Assembly (NCBI GenBank): GCA_017416425.1 | Contig: JAFQCL010000006.1 | Span: 1 to 64,000, forward strand | Direction: 5' to 3' | Length of the DNA stretch: 64,000 nucleotides | Source: Clostridia bacterium | GTDB taxonomy: Bacteria > Bacillota > Clostridia > Christensenellales > CAG-138 | Part shown: in pieces, positions 50,015 to 59,724 of the stretch | How positions within the stretch are numbered: the stretch's first letter is position 1 | Layout of the letters: each line of letters starts with the position of its first letter | Position numbers and translations under genes: made by a program | The notes under the pieces: model-generated | The model's database searches: none | Told to the model about the DNA's origin: nothing | The model's input: only the letters and a program-made list of their open reading frames with translations

Positions 50015-51052
50015 CTATAGTTCGTTTGCATGCTCTATAAGCGCTGCTATTGCCTCTTCACGGCTGCCTGAGAAAACAACTGTTCCGCTTTTAAACACAA
50101 CTGCTCCGTTTGGGGCAAATGCGATGCCGATATCCGCCTCGCGTCCCTCGCCGATGCCGTTTACAACACAGCCCATAATGGCTACTTTAAGCGGCTTTTT
50201 TATGTGGGAGAGCTTTTTTTCAATGGCTTTTACGGTGGCAAGATGATCGCCCGTGGTGCGCCCGCAGGTGGGACAGCTTATTATCTCTATGCCGTCATTA
50301 TAAAGCCTTAGCGCGGATAAAAGCTTCCTTGCGGCATGAACCTCCGCTATTGGGTCTCCCGTCATGGATATGCGAAGCGTATCGCCTATGCCGTCTATAA
50401 GCAGCGAACCCAGCGCAGCAGAGGATTTTATCAAGGCCATTTCGCCATAGCCCGCCTCGGTAACGCCTATATGAAGGGGATAATCCACAAGGCTTGAAAG
50501 CTTTCGATAGGCGATCACCGTATCGCGTACCGAAGAGGTCTTTATTGATATGACGATATCGTAAAAGCCCTGCGCCTCAAGCAGCTTTACATGTAAAAGC
50601 GCGCTTTCGATAAGAGCATCGGGCGTTGGGGAGCCATATTTTTGAAGAAGCGCCTTTTCAAGCGAGCCGGCATTTACGCCTATCCTTATGGGCACGCTAT
50701 GAAGCCTTGCGCACCTTGTAAGCACGGCCACCTTAGAGGCGCTTCCGATGTTGCCCGGATTAAATCTCACCTTATCAATGCCGTTTTCAATGGATAAGAG
50801 AGCGAGCCTTGCGTCATAATGTATATCGGCAACGAGCGGGATATGAGTTTTTTCCCTTATCCGGGGTATGCTTTTTGCGGCCTCTTTATCATTTACAGTA
50901 AAGCGCGCGATATCACAGCCGGCAGCCTCAAGCTCGAGTATTTGAGCTATAGTAGCATCGGCATCCCTTGTATCGGTATTGGTCATGGATTGTATGCTTA
51001 TTTTGGCGCCGCCGCCTATCGCAACGTCACGCACCAATACTTTATGCGTCAT
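50015..51052 (-). CDS. ispG: 4-hydroxy-3-methylbut-2-en-1-yl diphosphate synthase (flavodoxin)
   Basis: 345 aa. The start is ATG 51052 with GGAGG upstream. 'IQSMTNTDTRD' at the N-terminus, the TIM-barrel blocks 'LVADIHYDARLAL' and 'VRFNPGNIG', the Fe-S ligands in 'ISCPTCGRTTGD' and 'VAIMGCVVNGIGE', and the C-terminal 'VVFKSG' mark GcpE/IspG. It catalyses the penultimate step of the MEP isoprenoid pathway, supplying UppS in the same run. Four bases separate it from rseP. Confidence 0.96.
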   Translation of the reverse strand: MTHKVLVRDVAIGGGAKISIQSMTNTDTRDADATIAQILELEAAGCDIARFTVNDKEAAKSIPRIREKTHIPLVADIHYDARLALLSIENGIDKVRFNPGNIGSASKVAVLTRCARLHSVPIRIGVNAGSLEKALLQKYGSPTPDALIESALLHVKLLEAQGFYDIVISIKTSSVRDTVIAYRKLSSLVDYPLHIGVTEAGYGEMALIKSSAALGSLLIDGIGDTLRISMTGDPIAEVHAARKLLSALRLYNDGIEIISCPTCGRTTGDHLATVKAIEKKLSHIKKPLKVAIMGCVVNGIGEGREADIGIAFAPNGAVVFKSGTVVFSGSREEAIAALIEHANEL

Positions 51053-51056
51053 AATA

Positions 51057-52097
51057 TCAGCCTCCAAAGAGCCGCGAAATATCGCCTACCGTCAAAAACA
51101 CCATAAGTCCTATAAGTACAACAAAGCCGGCGACATGCGCTATGGCTTCTGCCTGTCTGGGTACGGGCTTTCTAAATATGGCCTCATAGATCATGAAACA
51201 GAAGCGACCGCCGTCAAGGGCAGGGAATGGGAGCAGGTTTACAACAGCAAGGTTTACGCTTATAAGTACGGCGATTATGAGTACTGTCTCAAAACCGCTT
51301 TTAACCGCCTCGCTTATTATGCTCACGGTTCCAACAGGTCCTGCAACATCATCACGCTGAACCTCGCCCGCAAAGAGCATGCGGAAGAAATCGCCCATGG
51401 CTTCAAACATGGAGCCGACATATCTGAATGAACCGCCCGCGCTCTCAAGCAGTGTGTAGGGGCGTATCTGCGGGGAGATGGATATACCCATGTAGTTTGA
51501 GGCTTTTTCCTCGTTATACATGTTATTTACGGTGAGCGACAGTTCCTTGCCATCTCTTAGCACAGTCGCGGTAGCGCTTTCACCGTCACCCTGCAATATG
51601 GCTTCGGTTGTATCCTCGTAATTTTCAATGCGGTAGTCGTCAATGCCGATGAGGATGTCATCGGGCAGTATTCCCGCCTGCGCCGCAGGACTGTTTTCCT
51701 CAACGCTTACGATCGTGCCGGGCTGATCAGGTATAGCCTCGCCGCCGTACGCAAGCAGCAGTATGAAAGCTACGACAAGCGCGAATAAAACGTTCATAAA
51801 CGGACCGGCCAGCACCACAAGCATACGCTTCCACACGGGTTGAGCGTTAAAGCTGGTGGGGCTTTTTTCCTCCTCATCCTCGCCCTCAAAGGCGCACATG
51901 CCGCCTATCGGGAAGGCTCTTAGCGAGTAGGTGGTGCCGTTTTTTTCCTTGGAGAGAAGCTTTGGCCCCATGCCTACTGCAAATTCGTTGATCTTAAAGC
52001 CTAAGAGCTTACCCACTCCAAAGTGACCAAGCTCATGTACTATTACCAGCACACAAAGCACAATAAATGCGCCTATTATGGATAATACAGTTTCCAT
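51057..52097 (-). CDS. rseP: RIP (site-2) zinc metalloprotease RseP
   Basis: 346 aa with four membrane helices. The zinc motif HELGH at 21-25, a PDZ domain (~125-200, 'GTIVSVEENSPAAQAGILPDD') and the third metal block 'NLAVVNLLPFPALDGGRF' are present. It cleaves membrane substrates such as anti-sigma factors. Placement between dxr and ispG is the classic Firmicutes order. Confidence 0.95.
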   Translation of the reverse strand: METVLSIIGAFIVLCVLVIVHELGHFGVGKLLGFKINEFAVGMGPKLLSKEKNGTTYSLRAFPIGGMCAFEGEDEEEKSPTSFNAQPVWKRMLVVLAGPFMNVLFALVVAFILLLAYGGEAIPDQPGTIVSVEENSPAAQAGILPDDILIGIDDYRIENYEDTTEAILQGDGESATATVLRDGKELSLTVNNMYNEEKASNYMGISISPQIRPYTLLESAGGSFRYVGSMFEAMGDFFRMLFAGEVQRDDVAGPVGTVSIISEAVKSGFETVLIIAVLISVNLAVVNLLPFPALDGGRFCFMIYEAIFRKPVPRQAEAIAHVAGFVVLIGLMVFLTVGDISRLFGG

Positions 52098-52114
52098 CTA
52101 TGTCCTCTTTTCAT

Positions 52115-53284
52115 TCATATTTTTTTGCTTATATGGGATATGGCGAGCCTTGCAGCAAGCCTTGCCTGTTCATCTATTTCGATTATGTCCTCAACTCCGC
52201 CTATGATACCGCCGCAGGCTTTTAGGATATCGTTCATTGCGGTTTCCACCACGCCTGCTATATCGGTAAAGCGGATAGCCTCACTTAAAAACGCCAGCAC
52301 AGCCTCCTCATCGGCAGCATTATAGGCTATCGGAAGCACATTGCCCTCGGAAAGCGCATCGTAAGCAAGGGGTATTGCCCTATAACGCTTTGTGTCGATG
52401 GGTTCAAATGTAAGAGGCACTGTGGCTGTAAGATCAAGCTTTGGTGTAAGACCTTTAAGCCTTCTTGGGTATGTTATGGCATACTGTATGGCAAGCTTCA
52501 TATCCGGTTTTGCAAGCTGGGCTATTATGCTGCCGTCATCAAATTCTACCATGGAGTGTACGATGCTTTGGCGGTGCAGCACGGCCTCTACATTATCGGT
52601 GCCAAAAAGATAGGCTGCCTCGAGTATCTCAAGCCCTTTATTGAACATTGAAGCGGAATCTATGGTGATACGTTTCCCCATGCTCCAATTTGGGTGTGAA
52701 AGCGCGTCCGAGACTGCAACATTAAAAAGCGCTTCATCGGGAAGGTCGCGAAAAGCCCCTCCCGAAGCCGTGAGTATGAGCCTTGATACATCGCCCTTTT
52801 GACCAGCCGTAAGGCATTGAAATATGGCGGACTGCTCGCTGTCCACGGGTATTATGAGATTTTTTTTCAGCGCGTCCTTTAAAAGCATATGACCGCATAC
52901 TATGCTTTCCTTGTTTGCAAGGGCAACGGTCTTTCCAGCATTTGTTGCCGAAAGCAGCGGAAACAGCCCCAAAAAGCCGCTTATACCGTTTATTACGATA
53001 TCAACCTCGGAAAGCTTTGCTATTATAGACGCGGCATCGCTGCCTGCTATCAGGCGCGTGTCGTCAAAGAGGTGTACGTGTTCAGCCGCCTCCATATCCG
53101 AAACGCCCACATAAAGGGGTGATCTTCCCGCTTTATGCATGCTTAAAAGCTGATCGTTAAGCTGTGAAACGGAACCTCCGCCTATAGAAAGCGCAACGCA
53201 GGAAAAATCTTGAAGCTCGCTTAAAACCTCAAGCGCCTGCTTTCCTATGGAGCCGGTCGAACCAAGTATAGCGACCCTTTTCAT
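52115..53284 (-). CDS. dxr: 1-deoxy-D-xylulose-5-phosphate reductoisomerase
   Basis: 389 aa. NADPH-binding 'AILGSTGSIGKQALEVL' at the N-terminus, 'LANKESIVCGH', the metal/active-site 'IIPVDSEQSAIFQCL', 'LTASGGAFRD', and 'WSMGKRITIDSASMFNKGLE'. It is the first committed enzyme of the MEP pathway. Its ATG overlaps the cdsA stop by four bases. Confidence 0.97.
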   Translation of the reverse strand: MKRVAILGSTGSIGKQALEVLSELQDFSCVALSIGGGSVSQLNDQLLSMHKAGRSPLYVGVSDMEAAEHVHLFDDTRLIAGSDAASIIAKLSEVDIVINGISGFLGLFPLLSATNAGKTVALANKESIVCGHMLLKDALKKNLIIPVDSEQSAIFQCLTAGQKGDVSRLILTASGGAFRDLPDEALFNVAVSDALSHPNWSMGKRITIDSASMFNKGLEILEAAYLFGTDNVEAVLHRQSIVHSMVEFDDGSIIAQLAKPDMKLAIQYAITYPRRLKGLTPKLDLTATVPLTFEPIDTKRYRAIPLAYDALSEGNVLPIAYNAADEEAVLAFLSEAIRFTDIAGVVETAMNDILKACGGIIGGVEDIIEIDEQARLAARLAISHISKKI

Positions 53285-54117
53285 ACGCTAAATACCCCAA
53301 GCTTTACAAGCACGAAAAAGCCAAGCACGAAAGGAGCGCACATAACTATGCTGTCAAGCCTGTCCATAACTCCGCCATGCCCGGGGAATATGCTGCCAAA
53401 ATCCTTTATGCCCGCCCAGCGCTTGATAAGCGAAGCGAAAAGGTCTCCTATCTGTCCGATTATTCCGCATACAAAGCCAAGCCCCATAAGCGCGAACATG
53501 GACGGCATGTTTGTGGTGGCAGGAGGAGCGCCGAATATGAGCTGCATAAGATAAAATACGGCGATCCCCGAAAGCGTACCTCCTATTATAGAGCCAATGC
53601 TTCCGGCGACCGTCTTTTTTGGGCTTATTCTTGGGCAAAGCTTGCGCTTTCCAAAGGCTACGCCCAAAAAATAAGCAAAGCTGTCCGCAAGGGAGGGAGC
53701 GCCAAAGGCCATGAGAAGCGCCACACGCCTTAAATATTCATCGCATGAGGATTCAAGCATTATAAGCGTAGCTATCAGCAGTATCGGGTAGAACATTACG
53801 GCTATGCCGGCAAATGCATCGATCACGGTGCGTTTTTCGTTAAATATGGTCTCAACCGCTGTTGCGATAAAGCACGCAGCGAACGCAACGGGCACAAGCA
53901 CTAAGGAAAAATGCGAAAGAGGGCAGGCCAAAAGCGCAAAGGCATATACAGGTATTCCCCAAACATTTATATCGCGCAGCTTAAAAGCAGCAAGCAGCTC
54001 ACTAGCGCATGCAAGCGACATAATGGTAAGTATAGCGCCGGGGATGAAGCCGCCAAACGCAATGGCGCAGACCGCCATAGCGGCGAGTCCCAGTCCGATA
54101 ATAGTCTTTATCAGCAT
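53281..54117 (-). CDS. cdsA: Phosphatidate cytidylyltransferase
   Basis: 278 aa, about eight membrane helices. The C-terminal signature is 'ADSFAYFLGVAFGKRKLCPRISPKKTVAGSIGS' through 'IKDFGSIFPGHGGVMDRLDS'. It makes CDP-diacylglycerol for phospholipid synthesis, feeding pgsA. It lies 22 bases after uppS. Confidence 0.95.
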   Translation of the reverse strand: MLIKTIIGLGLAAMAVCAIAFGGFIPGAILTIMSLACASELLAAFKLRDINVWGIPVYAFALLACPLSHFSLVLVPVAFAACFIATAVETIFNEKRTVIDAFAGIAVMFYPILLIATLIMLESSCDEYLRRVALLMAFGAPSLADSFAYFLGVAFGKRKLCPRISPKKTVAGSIGSIIGGTLSGIAVFYLMQLIFGAPPATTNMPSMFALMGLGFVCGIIGQIGDLFASLIKRWAGIKDFGSIFPGHGGVMDRLDSIVMCAPFVLGFFVLVKLGVFSV

Positions 54118-54139
54118 AAAACACTCCTAAAATTAAAGC

Positions 54140-54889
54140 TTATTCTTCTCCTTTTTTAAGACCGCCAAACCTTCGAATGCGGCTTTGATATTCAAGCAGG
54201 CACTTCATATAGCATTTTTCATCAAAGTCAGGGAAAAATGTATCCGTAAATACGAATTCCGAGTACGCGGCCTGATACAGCAAATAATTTGAAAGCCTTT
54301 TTTCGCCTGCGGTACGGATTATAAGGTCGGGATCGGGCTGATCCGTTGTGTAGAGCCTTGAAGCTAAAAGCTCCTTTGTTATGGACTTAGGCTCTATAAG
54401 CCCTGCTTTAACATCGCTTGCTATAGACTGTACCATCATTAAAATCTCATCCCTTGAGCCATAGTTTATGGCAAGGTTAAGCTGAAGTCCCGTATTGTTT
54501 TTTGTGGTCAAGACCGCTTTTGAAAGCGCGCTTACGGCATTTTCGGGAAGCTTTGAATAATCCCCGAGTATTCTTATCTTAACACCGTTTTTATGAAGCT
54601 CATCGATCTCACGAAAATAATACTCGACAAGCAGATTGAAAAGCGTGGACACCTCGGCCTTGGGTCTATTCCAATTTTCGGTGGAAAAGGCGTAAAATGT
54701 CAGCACCTCAATGCCAAGCCTTGAGCTGGCCTTTATAAGGGCGCGCAAAGCGTCCATGCCCGCCTTATGCCCGAGCGAACGCGGAAGCCCGCGTTTTTTT
54801 GCCCAGCGGCCGTTCCCGTCCATTATTATCGCTACATGGCGCGGTATGTTGTTTCTGTCAAGACCGTAGGTTTCTATGAGTTTTTCCAT
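54140..54889 (-). CDS. uppS: Undecaprenyl diphosphate synthase
   Basis: 249 aa. 'VAIIMDGNGRWAKKRGLPRSLGHKAGMD' (catalytic Asp), 'LTFYAFSTENWNRPKAEV', and 'PDLIIRTAGEKRLSNYLLYQAAYSEF' are all intact. It builds the C55 carrier for cell-wall synthesis from MEP-derived isoprene units. Its start overlaps the hemZ end by 16 bases. Confidence 0.97.
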   Translation of the reverse strand: MEKLIETYGLDRNNIPRHVAIIMDGNGRWAKKRGLPRSLGHKAGMDALRALIKASSRLGIEVLTFYAFSTENWNRPKAEVSTLFNLLVEYYFREIDELHKNGVKIRILGDYSKLPENAVSALSKAVLTTKNNTGLQLNLAINYGSRDEILMMVQSIASDVKAGLIEPKSITKELLASRLYTTDQPDPDLIIRTAGEKRLSNYLLYQAAYSEFVFTDTFFPDFDEKCYMKCLLEYQSRIRRFGGLKKGEE

Positions 54890-56376
54890 GATGATTCAAA
54901 AAGCTGCTTCTTTTTTTCAGCTATCCTTTCTATTTTGTTTATGTATACGAGTATCTCCTTGGGATTAGGTATGCGCTCAACGCGGCATTCCCTATCAAAG
55001 AGCGCCTTGGTCATGGAGCCCGCCCCATGAGACATTATCGAGGTCTGCTCCTCCATCATATCCACGTTGTATATACATTCATATCCGGGCTTAGAGTAAC
55101 CTATATTTTCCAGATTACCCCGCATGTATTTTTGACGATACATATAGTAGGGACGCATATTTAGCTTTCCTGTGTATACCCCGGCAAGCTCGGTCATATC
55201 GACTACGACCTCATCGGGCGGCATATCAACGCTGTACTCCAAAAGCTTTAGCTTTAAAGGCGATGAACGCTTTATCGCAAGCGTATGCACCGTGATGCTC
55301 TCGGGAGCAAGACCGATCAAGCGCTTTAGCGTATTTTCCATTGAAGAAACATCCTCGCCGGGAAGCCCCGCTATTACATCCATATTAATATTATCGAATC
55401 CAAGCTCCCTTGCAAGTGAAAAAGTCGTGTAAATTTGGTCTGCGCTGTGACTTCTGCCTATAAGCTGAAGGGTAGTATCATTCATAGTCTGCGGATTTAT
55501 GGATATACGGGTCGCGTTATGCTTTTTAAGTATCATAAGCTTATCTTTATCTATCGTGTCGGGTCTTCCTGCTTCCACGGTAAGCTCGAGCCCAAAGCCG
55601 CCATAGGCAGTAAGAGCATGGCTTAATACCTCATCAAGCTCGGATGCCGTCAGCACCGTGGGCGTTCCTCCGCCTATATACATGGAGCGCACGCGGTGGC
55701 CTGTTTCAAAAAGTATGTTTGCGCCAAGGCTTATATCCAGCTTAAGGGCGTCTATGTATGCGCGCATATCGGTTTTATCAGTGCGCACTCCCGAGGGAAA
55801 CGAACAATAAAGGCAGCGCGTCTTGCAATAAGGGATACCGATATATATGCCCACATCTCCTTTTTGGGGCTTTGGCATCTCATCCTGAACGGAAAGTATG
55901 AGCGAACAAAGCTCATATTTTTCTTTCGTAACATCAAAATCCTTAAGCATCATTCGCCCGGCTTCATCTTTACCGAGGGAAAGCTCAAGCTCCCTTAAAA
56001 GGCGGGTCGGGCGTATGCCGGTGAGCGAGCCCCAGGGGGCGTTCATGTCAAACACCTTCCGCATGAGCCTGAATGCCGCTATTTTAACGCAGCGCTTTTG
56101 ATAACGCTTTATTTCTATAGGCGTTGAACCCTTAATTTCAGCCTTATGGGTATAGTTTCGCCAAAATACGCGCCCATCTTTGCGCATACTTATGCTTGCT
56201 CTGGAAAGCCAAACACCCTCCTTTTCAAGGAGAGTGAGCTTTACGGCGATATCGCCTTCGGCAAAGGGGGGAGAATAGCGCCGCATGACCTCTATGGTCT
56301 GCGGGGGGGACGCCTGACGCAGCTCTTCCATTATATCGTTTTCATATTCGGGACAATTTGTATAAAGCTTAATCAT
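54874..56376 (-). CDS. hemZ: Coproporphyrinogen dehydrogenase HemZ-type radical SAM protein
   Basis: 500 aa. An N-terminal ~160-residue HemZ-specific domain, then a radical-SAM core with 'YIGIPYCKTRCLYCSFPSG' (C-x3-C-x2-C, Cys ~182-189) and 'YIGGGTPTVL', and the HemN-like C-terminus 'NLENIGYSKPGYECIYNVDMM'. HemZ proteins oxidise coproporphyrinogen III without oxygen, or have related heme-linked roles. No other heme genes are in the window except TspO. It overlaps the MBL gene by eight bases. Confidence 0.92.
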   Translation of the reverse strand: MIKLYTNCPEYENDIMEELRQASPPQTIEVMRRYSPPFAEGDIAVKLTLLEKEGVWLSRASISMRKDGRVFWRNYTHKAEIKGSTPIEIKRYQKRCVKIAAFRLMRKVFDMNAPWGSLTGIRPTRLLRELELSLGKDEAGRMMLKDFDVTKEKYELCSLILSVQDEMPKPQKGDVGIYIGIPYCKTRCLYCSFPSGVRTDKTDMRAYIDALKLDISLGANILFETGHRVRSMYIGGGTPTVLTASELDEVLSHALTAYGGFGLELTVEAGRPDTIDKDKLMILKKHNATRISINPQTMNDTTLQLIGRSHSADQIYTTFSLARELGFDNINMDVIAGLPGEDVSSMENTLKRLIGLAPESITVHTLAIKRSSPLKLKLLEYSVDMPPDEVVVDMTELAGVYTGKLNMRPYYMYRQKYMRGNLENIGYSKPGYECIYNVDMMEEQTSIMSHGAGSMTKALFDRECRVERIPNPKEILVYINKIERIAEKKKQLFESSWKNS

Positions 56377-57016
56377 AGCACCTCACACAAGGGTTATGCT
56401 TTCGCTCAAAATCAAGCGTAGTCTCACGCATGTGCCCGGGCAGCACCCTAAAATCGCCCTTTAGTGCAAAAAGCTTATAGAGTATGGATTCGCAAAGAAT
56501 AGCTTCACTTCCGCCGGGAAGGTCGCTTCTTCCGATGCTGAGCCTGAATAGGGTATCGCCGGAAAAGATGGTATTTATCTCTGGAATGATATAGCATAAG
56601 CCTCCCGGAGTATGACCCGGGGTATGGATGATCTTAAATTCAATGCCTGCCGCACAAAAAGAGGTATCGCCGGTAAGAACGATATCGGCGGCGCATGGGC
56701 GAACCTTTGCCCCCACTATATTTGCCTGGCTTTTTTCATCATCAAGGAGCATTTTTGCGTCATTTTCATGTATGACTACCTTTGCAGAAAATTCCTCCTT
56801 AAGCTGCGCCACGCCGAGTATGTGGTCAAAATGACCGTGAGTTAAAAGTATGTGGGTAAGAAAAAGCCCTTTTTCGCGTATAGCAGAGCCAACGGTCTTA
56901 GCGTTGGCGGGGTCTATAACTACACATTCGGTAAGACCTTCCCTGTGGATGATATAGGTGTTTACCGAAAGCGGACCGGTAAGCATTGAATTTACGATTA
57001 TGCGGCCTGATTCCAT
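56369..57016 (-). CDS. MBL-fold hydrolase (glyoxalase II-like)
   Basis: 215 aa. Metal motif THGHFDH (H-x-H-x-D-H) near residue 59, further ligands in 'IHTPGHTPGGLCYI', 'IFSGDTLFRLSIGRSDLPGG' and 'VLPGHMRETTL'. The YcbL/GloB-like family acts on thioesters such as lactoyl-glutathione analogues or is of unknown substrate. The ATG starts directly after the dtd stop with no gap. Confidence 0.9.
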   Translation of the reverse strand: MESGRIIVNSMLTGPLSVNTYIIHREGLTECVVIDPANAKTVGSAIREKGLFLTHILLTHGHFDHILGVAQLKEEFSAKVVIHENDAKMLLDDEKSQANIVGAKVRPCAADIVLTGDTSFCAAGIEFKIIHTPGHTPGGLCYIIPEINTIFSGDTLFRLSIGRSDLPGGSEAILCESILYKLFALKGDFRVLPGHMRETTLDFERKHNPCVRCYD

Positions 57017-57463
57017 TTAAAATAACCTCTTGCTGTCAAGTAGAATAGTGACGGGTCCATCGTTTGTAAGATCGACCTGCATGTCCGCGCCAAATACGCC
57101 TGTTTTTACGGTTATGGCCATGCCAAGGCGCTTTATGATCTCCTCATATAGCGGTATGGCCGTTTCAGGGCGGGCAGCTTTTATAAAGCTGGGTCTTCGT
57201 CCCTTTCTTGCATCGCCATGCAGCGTGAACTGCGAAACAAGCAAAATTTCACCGTCTATATCCGATACGGAGCGGTTCATCTTGCCCTCAACATCCTCAA
57301 ATATGCGAAGATTTAATAGCTTTTCGACCATATAGGATACATCCTGCTCCGTGTCACTGTCCTCCACGCTCAAAAGCACCATAAGCCCCTTTTCTATGGA
57401 GCATATTCGATCGCCCTCTATGGTGACGCCCGCGTTTTTTACCCTCTGCACGACAGCTCTCAT
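57017..57463 (-). CDS. dtd: D-aminoacyl-tRNA deacylase
   Basis: 148 aa. 'MRAVVQRVKNAGVTIEG', the catalytic 'LLVSQFTLHGDARKGRRPSF' and the Gly-cisPro region 'TNDGPVTILLDS' are canonical. It removes D-amino acids from tRNA. It is 31 bases after rel, a pairing conserved across Firmicutes. Confidence 0.97.
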   Translation of the reverse strand: MRAVVQRVKNAGVTIEGDRICSIEKGLMVLLSVEDSDTEQDVSYMVEKLLNLRIFEDVEGKMNRSVSDIDGEILLVSQFTLHGDARKGRRPSFIKAARPETAIPLYEEIIKRLGMAITVKTGVFGADMQVDLTNDGPVTILLDSKRLF

Positions 57464-57494
57464 CTATTACTTGCCTCCAAACACCTGTTTTTCT

Positions 57495-59672
57495 TTATGT
57501 GCCCCTATACACTTCGTATACGCCCGGTATGTTAAGGAGCGATTTTTTTATATAGTCGATGCTGGTCGAAGCGGCAACGGTAAATGTCATGGTGGCGTGC
57601 ATATTTTGCTTCTTGTCATCAAGTGAGGAATTGAGCTCAGTCAGATCAACATTTTGCGATGCGAATAAGGAGGCTATCTCCATAAGCAGCCCTTCTCGAT
57701 TTTTGGCGATTATGCGCATGGTTGAGGGGAATCGCATGGTTGACGGGTTCTCCGCCCACTCAACGGGTATGATTCGCTCCGGTTCGCTCAAAAGATGGGG
57801 AGCGTTTTTACAGTCGAGCCTGTGTACGGAAACGCCTCTGCCTCTTGTGACATAGCCCAGGATACCATCGCCCGGAAGCGGCTTACAGCATTGTGCGAGG
57901 CGTATGGTCATATTAGAGCTTCCAAGCACCTTTACGCCATGGTCAATGGTATATTCGGCGCGCTCGTGCGAGCCGTCTATGGTATTTAGCTTATGCTCAA
58001 GCTCACGCTGCCTGCGCTCATGCCTTATCTGCTCAAGCGCCTTTTGCAGAACCTGAGAAGTGGTTATCCCGCCATAACCCACGGCTGCCGCAACATCGTC
58101 CATGGTCTGCATGTTAAAGCGCCTCAGCACATCCGCTATATAATCGTGAGTCAACAGCTCGTTTAGCGTGCATCCGTTGCGCTTGGCGGCTGCATCCAAA
58201 AGCTCGTTTCCGCGTACTATATTTTCATCGCGATTTTCACGCTTAAACCAGGTTTTAATCTTGCCCTTGGCCTGCTGCGTCTTTACAAATTTAAGCCAGT
58301 CGCGGCTCGGAGCAGCCGAAGGAGAGGTGATTATTTCGACTACATCGTTGTTTTTAAGCTTATAGTCAAGCCTTACTATGGAGCCGTTTACCTTTGCCTG
58401 CTTTGCGTGATTGCCTACATTTGTATGTATGCGGTATGCAAAATCTATGGGTGTAGAGCCTGTGAGCAGGTCTATTATTTCGCCCTGAGGCGTAAGCACA
58501 AATACAAATTCAGACAAAAAATCCCTGCGGACATTGTCAATAAATTCGCGGGTGGAGTCCGAAAAGCTTTCATATTCAAGCGCATTTTTAAGCCATGCGA
58601 GCGTCTCTTCCGGGTTTACAGGTTTTATAGCGGATTGGCTTTCCTTATACATCCAATGCGCCGCAATGCCGTACTCTGCCGCCTTGTGCATTTCCCAGGT
58701 GCGTATCTGTATCTCAAAGGGCAGTCCCGATTGCGAAAAAACGGTGGTATGTAAAGACTGATACTGGTTGGTCTTTGGCATCGCGATATAGTCCTTAAGA
58801 CGGCCGGGGAAGGGACGCCATATACCGTGTATAAGTCCAAGCACCGTATAGCAGTCGGCCTTGGAATCGACTATCACCCTAAGCGCGATGAGATCATAAA
58901 TGCGGTCTATAGTTACGTTTTGGCGCACGACCTTCTTATATATACTGTATAAGTGCTTTGGCCTTCCCGAAAGCTCCATCTTTATATTGTTTTCGGCAAG
59001 CGTTTTTGTTATGGCGGCTCTGGCTTCTTCCATAACCGACTTAAGCTGGAGCTTAATGGGCGCTATCTGAGCCTTAAGCTGGCTGCACTCATCAGGATGC
59101 AGATATTCAAACGCTATGTCCTCAAGCTCCGCCGTGATCATTCCCATTCCGAATCTGTGTGCAAGCGGTGCATATACATCAAGCGTTTCTTTAGCCTTGC
59201 GCTGCCTTTTTATTGGGTCGCAATATTCAAGCGTGCGCATGTTGTGAAGACGGTCTGCAAGCTTTATTATCACGATCCTGACATCCTTTGCTATGGCCAT
59301 GAACATCTTTCTCAGATTTTCGGCCTGCCTGTCCTCACGCGTTATGGAATGGGAATTGCTGGACTGCGTGAGCTTTGTAACGCCGTTTACCATAACGGCT
59401 ATATCGGATGAGAATTGCTCCTTTATAACATCAAAGGTAATGCCCTCGCAATCCTCAATGGTGTCGTGGAGCAGACCCGCTATCACCGTTGAGCTGTCCA
59501 TGCCCATATCAAAAAGATATTCTGCTACAGCTTCCGGATGCTGAGAATAGGGCTCGCCTGATTCCCTTTTTTGCTCAGCATGAGCCTTGCGCTCAAATTC
59601 TATGGCCTTTTTTATGAGCAAAAGTTCATTCCTGTTAAATCTTGCGCTAAAGCGCTCAAGCAGCTTCTCCAC
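57495..59672 (-). CDS. rel: Bifunctional (p)ppGpp synthetase/hydrolase Rel
   Basis: 725 aa. HD hydrolase domain ('GEPYSQHPEAVAEYL', 'AGLLHDTIEDC', 'VKLADRLHNMRTL'-type block), synthetase domain ('YSIYKKVVRQNVTIDRIYDLIALRVI', 'YQSLHTTV'), TGS domain ('VLTPQGEIIDLLTGSTPIDFAYRIH'), zinc-finger-like region ('RLAQCCKPLPGDGILGYVT') and a C-terminal ACT domain. Both catalytic parts look intact. It sets growth-rate and starvation responses. Confidence 0.96.
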   Translation of the reverse strand: MEKLLERFSARFNRNELLLIKKAIEFERKAHAEQKRESGEPYSQHPEAVAEYLFDMGMDSSTVIAGLLHDTIEDCEGITFDVIKEQFSSDIAVMVNGVTKLTQSSNSHSITREDRQAENLRKMFMAIAKDVRIVIIKLADRLHNMRTLEYCDPIKRQRKAKETLDVYAPLAHRFGMGMITAELEDIAFEYLHPDECSQLKAQIAPIKLQLKSVMEEARAAITKTLAENNIKMELSGRPKHLYSIYKKVVRQNVTIDRIYDLIALRVIVDSKADCYTVLGLIHGIWRPFPGRLKDYIAMPKTNQYQSLHTTVFSQSGLPFEIQIRTWEMHKAAEYGIAAHWMYKESQSAIKPVNPEETLAWLKNALEYESFSDSTREFIDNVRRDFLSEFVFVLTPQGEIIDLLTGSTPIDFAYRIHTNVGNHAKQAKVNGSIVRLDYKLKNNDVVEIITSPSAAPSRDWLKFVKTQQAKGKIKTWFKRENRDENIVRGNELLDAAAKRNGCTLNELLTHDYIADVLRRFNMQTMDDVAAAVGYGGITTSQVLQKALEQIRHERRQRELEHKLNTIDGSHERAEYTIDHGVKVLGSSNMTIRLAQCCKPLPGDGILGYVTRGRGVSVHRLDCKNAPHLLSEPERIIPVEWAENPSTMRFPSTMRIIAKNREGLLMEIASLFASQNVDLTELNSSLDDKKQNMHATMTFTVAASTSIDYIKKSLLNIPGVYEVYRGT

Positions 59673-59724
59673 GTTACACCTCCTAACTTTTTAAATTCAT
59701 CAATAAGTCCTGGTATTGTTTATT